Under the pieces are notes generated by a model. That model ran no database searches and was not told where the DNA came from. It worked only from the letters and a program-made list of their open reading frames with translations. This document shows positions 34,366 to 43,429 of a stretch of 64,000 nt of DNA, piece by piece. Source of the stretch: Nocardia wallacei (GTDB lineage: Bacteria; Actinomycetota; Actinomycetes; Mycobacteriales; Mycobacteriaceae); the NCBI RefSeq assembly GCF_014466955.1, contig NZ_AP023396.1, positions 7,750,001 through 7,814,000 on the forward strand, written 5' to 3'. The position numbers and the translations under genes were made by a program. Within the stretch, counting starts at the first letter, position 1; the number at the start of each line of letters is the position of its first letter.

Positions 34366-34780
34366 GACGGTCGCGGAGCGGTTGCGGCACGCTGGGAGCT
34401 GACGGGCGCCGGCTTTGGGTGCGCCGTGCCTGTGCCGACCGGACGCCATTGGCCGGAGGTAAAGAGTTGGCAGTCGAAGCAGGCGCTCCGCCAGCTAGAT
34501 GACTGTTTACCCAGGCGTTCTCGACCGGAAACACTTGCCACACAAAGTAGTCGGATTTCTGCCGATATCGGGTTTTTGCCCTTCCTTGGCGGAGATTGCC
34601 GAGTCGACCGGCGGGAATGCCGTCTCGGCGGACGCAGGTGCGGCGATCGCGTTGTGATCTTGACCGCACCCGCCCGATGAGGTAGCGCGCGGCGCAGTAG
34701 CCTGGACACGCGTACGACTTTCAACGGTGTGGGTCGACGCCCGTAGTGGGGAACCAGGGGAACGGAAAGGACGCACCGTG
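34366..34780. other. 415-base gap, nothing clearly coding
   Basis: Composition is less GC-rich than its neighbours (CACACAAAGTAGTCGG near 34540). I see no credible ORF. TAGCCT at 34698-34703 could be a -10 element for the downstream membrane-anchored gene, but no good -35 is placed for it. Confidence 0.4.
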
Positions 34781-35466
34781 ATGTCGCAACACCCAGCGAC
34801 GCAACGTCGCAGGCAACCGGCCCAGATCTTCCAGCACACCGCCATCGTCTTCGCCGGCATGGCCTCCATCGGATTGACCGTGGCCGCCGGAACCTACATC
34901 GTCAACCAGATCGCCGAGTCCACCCGGCCGCCCGCCGTGCCCGCCCGGAGCCCGCGGCCACGCCGCCCGCCGCAACACCGGAATCCGCTCCGGCCCGCGA
35001 ATTCCCGCGTGGCACAGCCGTTTCCGGCCTCGTCGGACTGGTGGCCGAGAGCCGACCGCTCCCGGCGCCGCCGATCGCCCAGGCGCCCGCGCCGGAGGCG
35101 GATCGGGTGCTCGCGCGTACCGTGGCGCCCGCCGTGCCCGCGCAGGCGCCGGCGCGACGGCCCGGGATGGGCGGGCAGTTGCCGCTGCCCGGCGACACCT
35201 ACGTCGGCGCGAATGTCGCCACCGGCCAACCGGATTCGGTCTCGATGACAGTGGACACGAATGTATTCACGGTCTTCGCCGACCGCCTCGGCAAACGCCC
35301 GGAGGGTGCCACGAACGAAATCACCCGGCTGCGTACCGATCTCGACACCAAGAGCGGTGAAGTGACGTTCGCCGTGTCGGATCCGCGGCTGGGCCAGCAC
35401 GACCTGCGGTGGCAGCGGCACGCCCGTCCGGCCACCGTGCCGGAGAGTCCCGCGGAGACCGCCTGA
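34781..35466 (+). pseudogene. membrane-anchored hypothetical protein, frameshifted
   Basis: The ATG at 34781 opens a frame with an N-terminal helix (IVFAGMASIGLTVAAGTYIV, near 22-41) and a Pro-rich linker. After about 34944 codon structure continues in a different frame: EPAATPPAATPESAPAREF, then a domain QLPLPGDTYVGANVATGQPD...VFTVFADRLGKRPEGATNEI to the TGA at 35466. A single missing C in the run near 34944-34946 restores one continuous 228-aa protein. As written the first frame gives a short Arg-rich tail. Either the gene is broken or the base call is wrong. Function unknown. Confidence 0.7.
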
Positions 35467-35511
35467 CGCACGCGCCGCCGCCCCGGCCCGGTCCTGTGTG
35501 AGACTGCTGGC

Positions 35512-36693
35512 GTGTACGACTACTGCGTGATCGGCGGCGGCATCGTCGGGGTGGCGACCGCGCACCGGATTCTCGAGCGGCGGCCGGGCGCGAGCCTGCT
35601 GCTGGTGGAGAAGGCCGCGGCGCTCGCCGCGCACCAGACCGGGCACAACAGCGGGGTGATCCATTCCGGGATCTATTACCAGCCGGACAGTCTCAAGGCG
35701 CGCTACTGCCGCCGGGGCGCCCGATGGACCAAGGAATTCGCCGCGGCGCACGGCATTTCGCACCGGGTGTGTGGAAAGTTGCTGGTGGCCACCGACGCCG
35801 CCGAACACGAGCGCATGCTGGCGCTGTACGAGCGGTCGGTCGCCAACGGCGTCGAAGTGGAACGGATCGACGCGGCCGAACTGGTCCGGCGGGAGCCGCA
35901 CGTCACCGGGGTCGGCGCGCTGTTCGTACCCGGCACCGGCATCGTCGATTTCACCCGCGTGACCGAGGTGCTGGCCGAGCAGGTGCGCGCCGCGGGCGGC
36001 GAGATCGTGCTCGGCGCCGAGATCACCGCGATCGATGAGAACACCGACGCGGTAACGGTTTCCGGCCCGTCCGGCACCTGGCGGGCCCGGCGGCTGGTGG
36101 TGTGCGCGGGGCTACAGGCCGACCGCATGGCGCGACTGGCCGGACTGCGGATCGGCCTGCGGATCGTGCCGTTCCGCGGCGAGTACTACCAGCTGCCGCC
36201 GGAACGCTCGGACCTGGTACGCACGCTCGTCTATCCGATTCCGGACCCGGAGCTGCCGTTCCTCGGGGTGCACCTGAGCCCGACCGTCGACGGCGCGCTG
36301 ACCGTGGGCCCGAACGCGGTGCTGGGGCTGGCCCGCGAGGGCTATCGCAAGGGCAGCGTCGATCTGCGGGATGTCCGAGAAGTGCTGGGCTACCGCGGTT
36401 TTCATCGCGTCGCGGCCGCCAATGTGCGCACCGGGCTGCGAGAACTGCGCAATTCGCTGTTCCGGCGCGGCTATCTGGCCCAGTGCCGCAAGTACTGCCC
36501 GGAACTGACGATCGCCGATCTGCTGCCGCGCGAAGCGGGCATTCGCGCCCAGGCGGTGCTGCCGGACGGCACACTGGCACACGACTTCCTGATCGAGCGC
36601 ACCCCGCGCTCGGTACACGTGCTCAACGCGCCGTCGCCGGCGGCCACGTCGGCGCTGCCCATCGCCGATCACATCGCCGACCGATTGGACTGA
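35512..36693 (+). CDS. lhgO: L-2-hydroxyglutarate oxidase
   Basis: A 393-aa FAD enzyme that oxidises L-2-hydroxyglutarate to 2-oxoglutarate. The N-terminal Rossmann motif is CVIGGGIVGVATA (residues 5-17) and the FAD-linked HNSGVIHSGIYY at 45-56 is typical of LhgO/L2HGDH. Further family marks are GVGALFVPGTGIVDF and PDPELPFLGVHLSPTVDG, with FRGEYYQL near 223. GTG 35512 starts in the position expected for the family. It stands as a single gene; no lhgH/glaH partner is nearby. Confidence 0.85.
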   Translation: MYDYCVIGGGIVGVATAHRILERRPGASLLLVEKAAALAAHQTGHNSGVIHSGIYYQPDSLKARYCRRGARWTKEFAAAHGISHRVCGKLLVATDAAEHERMLALYERSVANGVEVERIDAAELVRREPHVTGVGALFVPGTGIVDFTRVTEVLAEQVRAAGGEIVLGAEITAIDENTDAVTVSGPSGTWRARRLVVCAGLQADRMARLAGLRIGLRIVPFRGEYYQLPPERSDLVRTLVYPIPDPELPFLGVHLSPTVDGALTVGPNAVLGLAREGYRKGSVDLRDVREVLGYRGFHRVAAANVRTGLRELRNSLFRRGYLAQCRKYCPELTIADLLPREAGIRAQAVLPDGTLAHDFLIERTPRSVHVLNAPSPAATSALPIADHIADRLD

Positions 36694-36774
36694 TTCCGCC
36701 CCGTTTGCCGATAACGCTCAATAAAGAGGAGTTCTGTAGTACTTTTGTCGCAGCCGTGGAACAGGGAGCAGCCT

Positions 36775-37266
36775 ATGGGCCACATCAGGTACGCGAGCGA
36801 TGTCGGTGCGCCGGTGGAGGTCGCGTTCACGTACACGGACAACCATGTGTGCGTGCCGGACTGGATGTTCGGTGTCGCGGCCTTCGAGCCGGTCGGCGAG
36901 ACCGGCCACGGGCCCGGGGCGCTGTTCACCGCCACCGTCCGCCTGGGTGTGTGGCGTTCCGCGGTCGAGTGTGTGATCACCGAGTATCGCCACAACGCGG
37001 TCATCGGATACACGCTGCGCAGGCGCCGGCCGGGGAAGGTGGCGCCTGCGCTGGGCACCCTGACGCTGCGTTTCGATCCGCTCGGCTACGGACGCTCCGT
37101 ACTGACCTCGGAGGCCGACTACCGTCCGGCCCGCGGCGTGCCCGGCCGCCTGGGCGCGCGGCTGATCGATGCCACGGTCCGTACGGCGGTGCGGCGCAGC
37201 GAATCGCAATTACGCAGGGAGATAGAGCAATTCCACGATACCGATCTTGTCGGTCGGATTGCGTAG
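36775..37266 (+). CDS. SRPBCC-fold (polyketide cyclase/START-like) protein
   Basis: A 163-aa protein with the helix-grip pattern: VGAPVEVAFTYTDNHVCVPDWMFGV at the start, strands through the middle and a long C-terminal helix (RRSESQLRREIEQF). Such proteins bind hydrophobic ligands. ATG 36775 is used because GGGAG lies seven bases upstream; a TTG start at 36745 is less likely. It ends ten bases before the RNase H gene start and may be co-transcribed. Confidence 0.65.
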   Translation: MGHIRYASDVGAPVEVAFTYTDNHVCVPDWMFGVAAFEPVGETGHGPGALFTATVRLGVWRSAVECVITEYRHNAVIGYTLRRRRPGKVAPALGTLTLRFDPLGYGRSVLTSEADYRPARGVPGRLGARLIDATVRTAVRRSESQLRREIEQFHDTDLVGRIA

Positions 37267-37276
37267 GGTACCGGTC

Positions 37277-37843
37277 ATGATCATCGTGAGCACGGACGGA
37301 TCCTGCCTGCGCAATCCGGGCGGCGCCATCGGCTGGGCCTGGGTCGATCATCAGGGCACCACGGCCAGCGGCGGCGCGGCCAGTGGTACCAACCAGGTGG
37401 CCGAGCTACGTGCGGTACTGGAGGCGATAGTCGCGCACCCCGGCCCCGAGCCGCTGCTCATCGAGAGCGATTCGCTGTACGCGATCAAATGCGCGTCCGA
37501 ATGGATCTCGGGCTGGCGGCTCAACGGCTGGCGCACCTCCACCGGTGGCGCGGTCAAGAATGTCGAGCTGGTGCGGCACATCGACCACCACATCGCTTCC
37601 CGGCCGGGCCCGGTGCGGTTTCGCTGGGTCCGCGGGCACGTCGGCAACTACTTCAACGAGCAGGCCGACAAGCTCGCGGGCGAGGCGGCGCGAGCGGCCG
37701 CGGCGACGCCGGACGCGGCCGAGTCCGGCATCTCCGACCTGCCCCCGCTGGTGCCTGCCGGGGCGGTCGCGGCGCCACCCGCTCCGGAACCGGTAGCCGA
37801 GCCGAAGCCGTCGGTCCCGGCGGAGTCGCTCACGCTGTTCTGA
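37277..37843 (+). CDS. rnhA: ribonuclease HI
   Basis: A 188-aa RNase H that cuts the RNA strand of RNA-DNA hybrids. All catalytic acidic residues are visible: Asp in STDGSCLRNPGG (residue 6), Glu in VAELRAVLEAI near 48, Asp in LIESDSLYAIKCASEW near 70 and the last Asp in NEQADKLAGEAA near 134. A Pro/Ala-rich C-terminal tail of about 45 residues follows; there is no phosphatase domain as in mycobacterial Rv2228c. ATG 37277 gives the standard N-terminus. Confidence 0.88.
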   Translation: MIIVSTDGSCLRNPGGAIGWAWVDHQGTTASGGAASGTNQVAELRAVLEAIVAHPGPEPLLIESDSLYAIKCASEWISGWRLNGWRTSTGGAVKNVELVRHIDHHIASRPGPVRFRWVRGHVGNYFNEQADKLAGEAARAAAATPDAAESGISDLPPLVPAGAVAAPPAPEPVAEPKPSVPAESLTLF

Positions 37844-37905
37844 TCCGGTCGCGGGAGCGGCGGCTCGGCCACGGCTGTCGCCACGATTCGCGTCGGCGAA
37901 TAGCG

Positions 37906-37938
37906 AAGGGCCCCACCGAAACTCCCGGTGGGGCCCTT
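37906..37938. terminator. bidirectional intrinsic terminator
   Basis: Perfect 13-bp stem AAGGGCCCCACCG / CGGTGGGGCCCTT with a 7-base loop, between the convergent ends of rnhA and the Mce-associated gene. Confidence 0.85.
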
Positions 37939-37950
37939 GCGATGACCGGT

Positions 37951-38952
37951 CTAGCCGCCCGGCTGCGGGGCGGGCGCGGGCTGCCCGCCGGTGCCCGGCG
38001 CCGGCTGGTCACCGCCCGGCGTAGGGACCGGGCCCATGTCGTTCATCATCGGCGACTGGAAGCTGGAGGCCAGCCACTTGTCGCCCTTCTTCTCCATCGT
38101 CGCCACCACACCGATGGTGATGTGCTGCGGCTGCGGGGAGGCCGCCTTGGACTGGTTCTGCGTGATCAGCATGATCACGGTGGCCTTGTCCTCGTCGCCG
38201 CTCTCCCACGCGCAGTGGATCTCGTCGATCCCCGAGCGCGCCTGCGCCTGGGTGGTGATGTCCTTCAGGGCGGAGGAGGCGGCCTCGAACTGGGTCGCCC
38301 AGTCGCCGGTGGACCGGTCCTTGACCCGCTTGACGTAGTCGTCGAAGTTCTTCGCGTCGTAGGTGCCGACCTGGCGGCCGAAATCGCAGGCGGCCGCGGT
38401 CGATTCGTCCCGCGCGTCCAGCTGTGCGCCCCGATCGCTCGCCTGCAACGCGAACACCACCACCGCGGTGATCGCGGCCACCAGCAGTACGCCCGCGGCG
38501 AAGGCCGCGACGATCGGCAGCCAGCTGGGTCGGCCACCGCCACCGGACGGCGCGGCCGCGGTGGCACCCGCGGCCCTCGGCTGGCTCAACTTGACCGTCG
38601 GCTCGTCCGCGGCGGCTGACTTGCTCGCCGCAGCCTTGTCCTCGGCGGGTTTGCTCGCCGCCTTGTCCGCGGCGGACGCGCTCGTTCCAGCCTTGTCCGC
38701 GGCGGACGCGCTCGTTCCAGCCTTGTCCGCGGCGGACGCGCTCGTTCCAGCCGTGCCCTCGGTGGACTCGCTCGCTCCAGCCGTGCCCTCGGTGGACTCG
38801 CTCGCTCCAGCCGTGCCCTCGGTCTTCGCACCGGCGTCGGAATCGAACTCGGCCGTCACGTCCGCGTCGGTGCTGTCTTGCGGCCGAGCAGCGTCGGCCG
38901 TCGCCTCGGCGTCGGTATTCGTGTCGTCCTTGGCAGCGTCTTCATCGGACAT
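37951..38952 (-). CDS. Mce-associated membrane protein with repeat-rich acidic arm
   Basis: A 333-aa protein last in the mce cluster. Residues 1-130 are an acidic Ala/Ser/Thr/Glu arm containing 10-aa repeats (GTAGASESTE and AGTSASAADK). One membrane helix (WLPIVAAFAAGVLLVAAITAVVVF, near 150-173) is followed by an outer domain of about 130 residues typical of Mce-associated (Mam) proteins (RDESTAAACDFGRQVGTYD...STGDWATQFE). It ends in a Pro/Gly tail. ATG 38952 leads directly into the arm. Mam proteins stabilise or assist Mce lipid importers. Confidence 0.78.
   Translation of the reverse strand: MSDEDAAKDDTNTDAEATADAARPQDSTDADVTAEFDSDAGAKTEGTAGASESTEGTAGASESTEGTAGTSASAADKAGTSASAADKAGTSASAADKAASKPAEDKAAASKSAAADEPTVKLSQPRAAGATAAAPSGGGGRPSWLPIVAAFAAGVLLVAAITAVVVFALQASDRGAQLDARDESTAAACDFGRQVGTYDAKNFDDYVKRVKDRSTGDWATQFEAASSALKDITTQAQARSGIDEIHCAWESGDEDKATVIMLITQNQSKAASPQPQHITIGVVATMEKKGDKWLASSFQSPMMNDMGPVPTPGGDQPAPGTGGQPAPAPQPGG
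38661..38822 (-). repeat. 30-bp in-frame tandem repeats, two versions
   Basis: Three identical 30-base units start at 38661, 38691 and 38721 (CCTTGTCCGCGGCGGACGCG...), then two identical units of a related version at 38751 and 38781 and a partial at 38811. They encode 10-aa repeats in the cytoplasmic arm of the Mce-associated protein. Confidence 0.92.
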
Positions 38953-39082
38953 GAACTGATGCGTCACTTTCCCGGCGTGCTGGGCACACCGCGTAGCCGG
39001 ATCGGCCCGAACACGTCCGGGCCGACGGATTCTGTCAGCGAGTATGCCCGCACCGGCGGTGTCGCCGCCGGGCCGGGTGCAC

Positions 39083-40252
39083 TCACCGCACCGGGGGCAG
39101 GGTCCTCTCGTTCGGATCGGCACCCGCCGGCATCTGGGCGCCGTTGTTGGGCACATCGGGCCGCGGCGCGTTCGCCGAACCGCGGATCTGCTGGTCCGGC
39201 GGCGGGTTGGTGCAGTAGTTGTACTTCGGCAACGAGCCGTCCTGAATCACGTAGGGAGCGGTCGGCTTGTTGTTGTACTCGCAGAACGGGCGCGGCCAGA
39301 TATCCAGAATGGTGTAGAACTCGTTGTCGTGCGCCGGGACGCCGATCGCCGACGCACCGGTGACCAGCGAGGGGAACAGCGCCCGCAGCGCCGGGACCCG
39401 CAGCTGTGCCGCCTTGGTGATGGCGGCGAAGTTGGTCGCCAGGCTGGTGATCGGGTCCGCGGTCTTGTCCAGCACCGCCCCCAGCTGCTGCATCTGCTCG
39501 GGCGCGGTGTCGAGCACCTTGCGCAATTCGTCGTTGGCGCCGTTGAACTGGTTGAACAACGTCTGCGAATTGGCGGTCAGGGTGCTCAGGTCCGGCTGCG
39601 CGTTGGACGTGGTGGACGCGATCGTGCGCAGGTTCGCCAGCAGGTTCGTGGTCTGCGGCAGCAGATTGTCCAGACCGGCGGTGACCAGGCTGAGCGCGTC
39701 GATCATGCTGCGCATCTGGTCGGGCCCGCCGGACAGGGCGACGTCCAGTTCGTTCAGGATCGCGGTGAAACGATCCGGGTCGATCTGGTCGAAGAACGCG
39801 CTGGCGTTGTCGAGCACCGACCACACCGGGGTCGGGGTGGTGACCTTCTCCGGGTCGTACTTGATCCTCGCGCCGTCGGCCAGGAACGGACCCTGGTCGG
39901 TCTCCGGGCGGAAGTCGATGTACTGCTCACCGGCGCCGGACAGGGCCTGCACCGCCACGCGGGTGTCGACCGGGATGCGGTAGCGGCTGTCGATCTCGGC
40001 CTCGGCGGAGATCGATCCGCCGTGGTCGGCCAGCTTGATGTCGTTCACCTTGCCGACGCGGTAGCCGCGCAGGGTCACGTCGTTGCCCGGCTGCAGTCCA
40101 CCCGAGCGATCCAGCGCCACGGTGACCACGTAGGTCTGCCGCACCGGATTCACCCGCATCACGCTGATCAGCAGGTACGTCGCCCCCACCAGGAATACGA
40201 GGACCAGGCCCACGCTCGACAGCAGCAGTTTGTGCCGCTTCAGCCAGCTCAC
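39083..40252 (-). CDS. mceF: Mce family protein MceF
   Basis: A 389-aa MlaD-domain protein, last Mce subunit of the operon. An N-terminal helix (LLLSSVGLVLVFLVGATYLLI) anchors it; the MCE beta domain (LDRSGGLQPGNDVTLRGYRVGKVNDIKL) covers about 38-115; a long helical needle region follows, and the C-terminus is Pro-rich. Mce proteins form a tunnel that moves lipids such as sterols or mycolates across the envelope to a YrbE permease. Starts with ATGA overlapping mceE. Confidence 0.88.
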   Translation of the reverse strand: MSWLKRHKLLLSSVGLVLVFLVGATYLLISVMRVNPVRQTYVVTVALDRSGGLQPGNDVTLRGYRVGKVNDIKLADHGGSISAEAEIDSRYRIPVDTRVAVQALSGAGEQYIDFRPETDQGPFLADGARIKYDPEKVTTPTPVWSVLDNASAFFDQIDPDRFTAILNELDVALSGGPDQMRSMIDALSLVTAGLDNLLPQTTNLLANLRTIASTTSNAQPDLSTLTANSQTLFNQFNGANDELRKVLDTAPEQMQQLGAVLDKTADPITSLATNFAAITKAAQLRVPALRALFPSLVTGASAIGVPAHDNEFYTILDIWPRPFCEYNNKPTAPYVIQDGSLPKYNYCTNPPPDQQIRGSANAPRPDVPNNGAQMPAGADPNERTLPPVR

Positions 40253-41349
40253 CGGTGGCCTCCCACTCGTCCCTGGACGATCTGCAATACCTGAATGAGG
40301 CTGCCCACCATGTCCTGTGCGTCGCGCAGGTCGTAGAACTTGCTGTGCGCCGGGTCGGTGATCAGGCCGATGTCGAGCTGGGTGAGGGTCGCGGCGACGG
40401 CGAGGACGTTGCCCTTGAACGACGCGTCCACCGCCGGGCGGATGTCGTGCATGGCGTCCAGCAGCGGACCGAAGTCGGTGCGGGTCTGCGCCAGCGCGCT
40501 CATCAGGTTGTGCACGTTGTCGAGCAGGCTCGACAGCTGCTCGGTGGAGGTGTTCGCGTAGTCGCCCAGCGCCGCGCTGGTGGTCGAGACCTTGGTCAGC
40601 AGGTCACCGATCTGCTTGTTGTTCTCGGCGATGGTGCCGATCATCGACGGCAGCGTGTCGGCGACCTGGCCCAGCTCGTTGTGCCGCGCCTCGATGGTGT
40701 CGGCCAGCGCGCCGAATCCGTTGAGGGTGGAGTCGATGCGCTCGCTGTTGCTGTGCAAGGTCGTTGTCACGCTGGTCATCTGGCGCAGCAGGTTGGCCAG
40801 CTGATCGGAACGTCCGCCGACCACCGAGTCCAGTTCCGAGGTGAGCTTGGTCAGCGCCGCGATCCCGCCGCCGTTGAACAGCATCGAGACCGACAGCAGC
40901 AGCTCCTCCACGGTGGCCCCGGCCGAGGTCTGCTCCAGGGTGAACGTGTCACCGTCGCGCAGCATCGCCGTGCCGGGTTCGGCCTTGGGCTTGGACACCG
41001 CGACGAAGACGTCACCGAGCGGGGTGGCCTGGCGCAGCTCGGCGGTCGACCCCTTGGGGAGCTCGATATCCTTGCGCAGCGTCAGGTCGACGACGGCCTG
41101 GAAGTTCTTGGTCTCGATGCGGGTGACCACCCCGACGTCCGAACCGCCGATCTTGACCTTGGCCTGGTCGGGCAGGTTCAGCGCGTTGGTGAACACCGCG
41201 TGCAGGGTGTAGGTGTCGCCCTGCAGGCCCGGCTTGGGCAGCGGCACCTTCTCCACCGTCAGGCCGCAGCCCGCCGTGGCCAGCACACCGACCGAGGCGG
41301 CCAGCGCCACCACCGCGTGTCGCGCCCGTCGGGACAGGTGAGGAATCAT
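40249..41349 (-). CDS. mceE: Mce family lipoprotein MceE (LprK-like)
   Basis: A 366-aa lipoprotein with signal peptide and lipobox LATAGC near residue 28. The MCE domain (LNLPDQAKVKIGGSDVGVVTRIET) covers about 45-125, followed by helical coil with regular spacing of Leu, Thr and Asn (LLTKVSTTSAALGDYANTS). The fifth subunit of mce operons is usually the lipoprotein. ATG 41349 overlaps the mceD stop; its own stop overlaps mceF. Confidence 0.88.
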   Translation of the reverse strand: MIPHLSRRARHAVVALAASVGVLATAGCGLTVEKVPLPKPGLQGDTYTLHAVFTNALNLPDQAKVKIGGSDVGVVTRIETKNFQAVVDLTLRKDIELPKGSTAELRQATPLGDVFVAVSKPKAEPGTAMLRDGDTFTLEQTSAGATVEELLLSVSMLFNGGGIAALTKLTSELDSVVGGRSDQLANLLRQMTSVTTTLHSNSERIDSTLNGFGALADTIEARHNELGQVADTLPSMIGTIAENNKQIGDLLTKVSTTSAALGDYANTSTEQLSSLLDNVHNLMSALAQTRTDFGPLLDAMHDIRPAVDASFKGNVLAVAATLTQLDIGLITDPAHSKFYDLRDAQDMVGSLIQVLQIVQGRVGGHR

Positions 41350-42434
41350 TTCGTCATTCCCATCAGTGCCGCGGTCAATCCGAGGTCGGGACCGAGATCT
41401 TCGACCTTCCCGGTCCGGCAGCCGTCCGCGCGCATCTGGATGCGCTCGCAGAACACGCTGATGATCTCGCCGGAGAGGGCGGTGCCGAGCACGCCGCGCA
41501 GCCGGATGAAACCGCGCTGGCGGTCCATCGTCCGGTCGATGTTCTGCAGCAGCAGCGGCGCGACGTCGACGACCTCGGTGACACCGGCGGCGTTGGCGCG
41601 CAGCTGATCGGTGACCGCGGTCAGCCCGGACAGGCTGGAGGCCAGCTGGTCCTGGTACTGGGTGAACGCGCCGCTGGTGTTGTTGAGGAAGTCGTTCATC
41701 TGGGTGAGCGTGGCCTGCAGGCCGGGGGACTGCTCGGCGAGCAGCGAGGTCATCTGGGTGACCTGGTTGCTGAAGTCGCGCACCGACTGATCGTTCTCCG
41801 CCAGCATGGTCGTCAGCTCGTTGAGCTTGACGATGATGCTCGCGACCGCGTCCTTGTTGTCGACGCCGACCTTCAACGCGCCGGACAGGGCGTTGAGGGT
41901 GTCGCGGATCTTCGAGCCCTGGCCGTTGACCATGTCGTAGAGCAGGGTGCCCGACAGCGGGCCCTCCGCCGCGCCCGGCGCGGGCTTGAGCGCGTCGGCG
42001 AACTGGTCGATGGTTTTGATCATCGTGTCCAGCTCGACCGGCGTGCGGGTCTGCTCGACGGTCAGGTGCGACTTGTCGGGCAGGGTCGGCCCGCCGGTGT
42101 AGCGCGGAGTGAGCTCGATGTGGCGGTCGGTGACGATGGACGGCGAAATCAGCGCGGCCGTCACGTCTTTCGGCAGTTTCACATCGCTGTTGACGACCAT
42201 GTGGACCTCGACGAACTGCCCCTTGGGCACGATCTTGTCCACCTTGCCGACCTCGAGGCCGAGCACCGTGATCGGGTTGCCCTCGAACATGCCCGCGATA
42301 TTGCGGAAGTCCGCGGTGATGTGCTGTGTCGTGCCGACCGCGTCCTGGACGTCGGTCGGCACGACCGAACAACTGCCGAGCGCCAGCGCCGCCACACCGA
42401 GCACCGCCACCTTCGCGGCCCGCATCACTGTCAT
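41346..42434 (-). CDS. mceD: Mce family protein MceD, also with a lipobox
   Basis: A 362-aa Mce subunit. Its N-terminus has a signal-like core ending ALALGSC, which fits a lipobox, so this operon may make two lipoproteins in a row. The MCE domain reads FEGNPITVLGLEVGKVDKIV (about 45-65), followed by the helical rod (NQVTQMTSLLAEQSPGLQATL). ATG 42434 overlaps the mceC stop as ATGA; other start sites lie upstream in mceC. Confidence 0.85.
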   Translation of the reverse strand: MTVMRAAKVAVLGVAALALGSCSVVPTDVQDAVGTTQHITADFRNIAGMFEGNPITVLGLEVGKVDKIVPKGQFVEVHMVVNSDVKLPKDVTAALISPSIVTDRHIELTPRYTGGPTLPDKSHLTVEQTRTPVELDTMIKTIDQFADALKPAPGAAEGPLSGTLLYDMVNGQGSKIRDTLNALSGALKVGVDNKDAVASIIVKLNELTTMLAENDQSVRDFSNQVTQMTSLLAEQSPGLQATLTQMNDFLNNTSGAFTQYQDQLASSLSGLTAVTDQLRANAAGVTEVVDVAPLLLQNIDRTMDRQRGFIRLRGVLGTALSGEIISVFCERIQMRADGCRTGKVEDLGPDLGLTAALMGMTK

Positions 42435-43429
42435 CCCTGGCACCCCTCGTGAATTCGCGCGAAGCACAACCAGTTGTCCGGGAACAGCCACGGCAGGCCG
42501 ACCTCGCCGTAGGGGCCGTTACCGAGCGCGTTGTTCAGCCCGCGGATGCCCACCGGCATGATCTGCAGCAAGCGGTCCAGGTTGTCCTTGTTCTTCTGCA
42601 GGCCCTCGGCCATGGTGTTCAGCTGTTCGATGGTCGGGCCGAGCTGATTGTCGTTCTCGGCGCCGATCTCCTGCAGCTGCTTGGTCAGCGACGCGATGTT
42701 GTCGAGCAGCTGGCGCAGCAGGGTCTGCCGTTCCATCACCCGGCTCGCGATCGCCTGGCCCTGGGTGATCACCAGCAGCACGCTGTTGCGGTTGTCGCCG
42801 AGGATCTTGGTGACCCGGTCGAGGTCCTTCAGCAGCTGGTCGACCTGGTCGCGGCGATCGTTGATGGTCTTGGCCAGCGCGCCGACGCTGTCGAGCGCCT
42901 GCGCGGTCAGGTGCGGCTGCCCGTTGATCTGGTCGCCGATCACCTGGAACGACTCGGCCAGTTTCTTGGTGTCGAGCGCCTCGAACTTCGGCGTGCCGAT
43001 CTGCACCACGTCGGCCAGGTCGTAGGGAACCTGGGTGTTGTTCTTTGGGATTCGCTTGCCCTTCAGCCCGGAACCGTCGCCCGGATCCAGGTTGATGTAG
43101 CGCGCGCCGAGCAGCGTGGCCATCTTGATCGAGGCCTTGGCGTCGGGGCCCAGCTTCACGTCGTTGTTCACCTGCAGGGTGAGCAGCACGTGATCGCCCT
43201 CGAGTTCGGCGCCGGACACAGTGCCCACCGGCACGCCGGACACGTTGACCTTGTCGCCGACCCGCACACCGGCGGTCTGGGCGAACTCCGCCTTGATGTC
43301 CTGGGTGCCGACGCCGAGCTTGCGGTAACCGCTGGAGGCGATCAGCAGCACCACGATGAGTACCGCGCCGAGCACGCCCAGCCAGAAGTAGCGATTGCTG
43401 TTGAATCGGTTCTTGAGCTTGGTCATCAT
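42431..43429 (-). CDS. mceC: Mce family protein MceC
   Basis: A 332-aa subunit with an N-terminal anchor helix (FWLGVLGAVLIVVLLIASSGY) and MCE domain with VRVGDKVNVSGVPVGTVSGAEL near 50-72. Then a long heptad-like rod (LDRVTKILGDNRNSVLLVITQG). ATG 43429 overlaps the mceB stop; a GTG nine bases upstream is possible. It ends in a short Cys-bearing tail (NWLCFARIHEGCQG). Confidence 0.86.
   Translation of the reverse strand: MMTKLKNRFNSNRYFWLGVLGAVLIVVLLIASSGYRKLGVGTQDIKAEFAQTAGVRVGDKVNVSGVPVGTVSGAELEGDHVLLTLQVNNDVKLGPDAKASIKMATLLGARYINLDPGDGSGLKGKRIPKNNTQVPYDLADVVQIGTPKFEALDTKKLAESFQVIGDQINGQPHLTAQALDSVGALAKTINDRRDQVDQLLKDLDRVTKILGDNRNSVLLVITQGQAIASRVMERQTLLRQLLDNIASLTKQLQEIGAENDNQLGPTIEQLNTMAEGLQKNKDNLDRLLQIMPVGIRGLNNALGNGPYGEVGLPWLFPDNWLCFARIHEGCQG

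Noticed and set aside
34426..34680. 84-codon ORF in the 34.4-34.8 kb gap
   Set aside because: Starts without a ribosome site, mixed composition and no recognisable motif.
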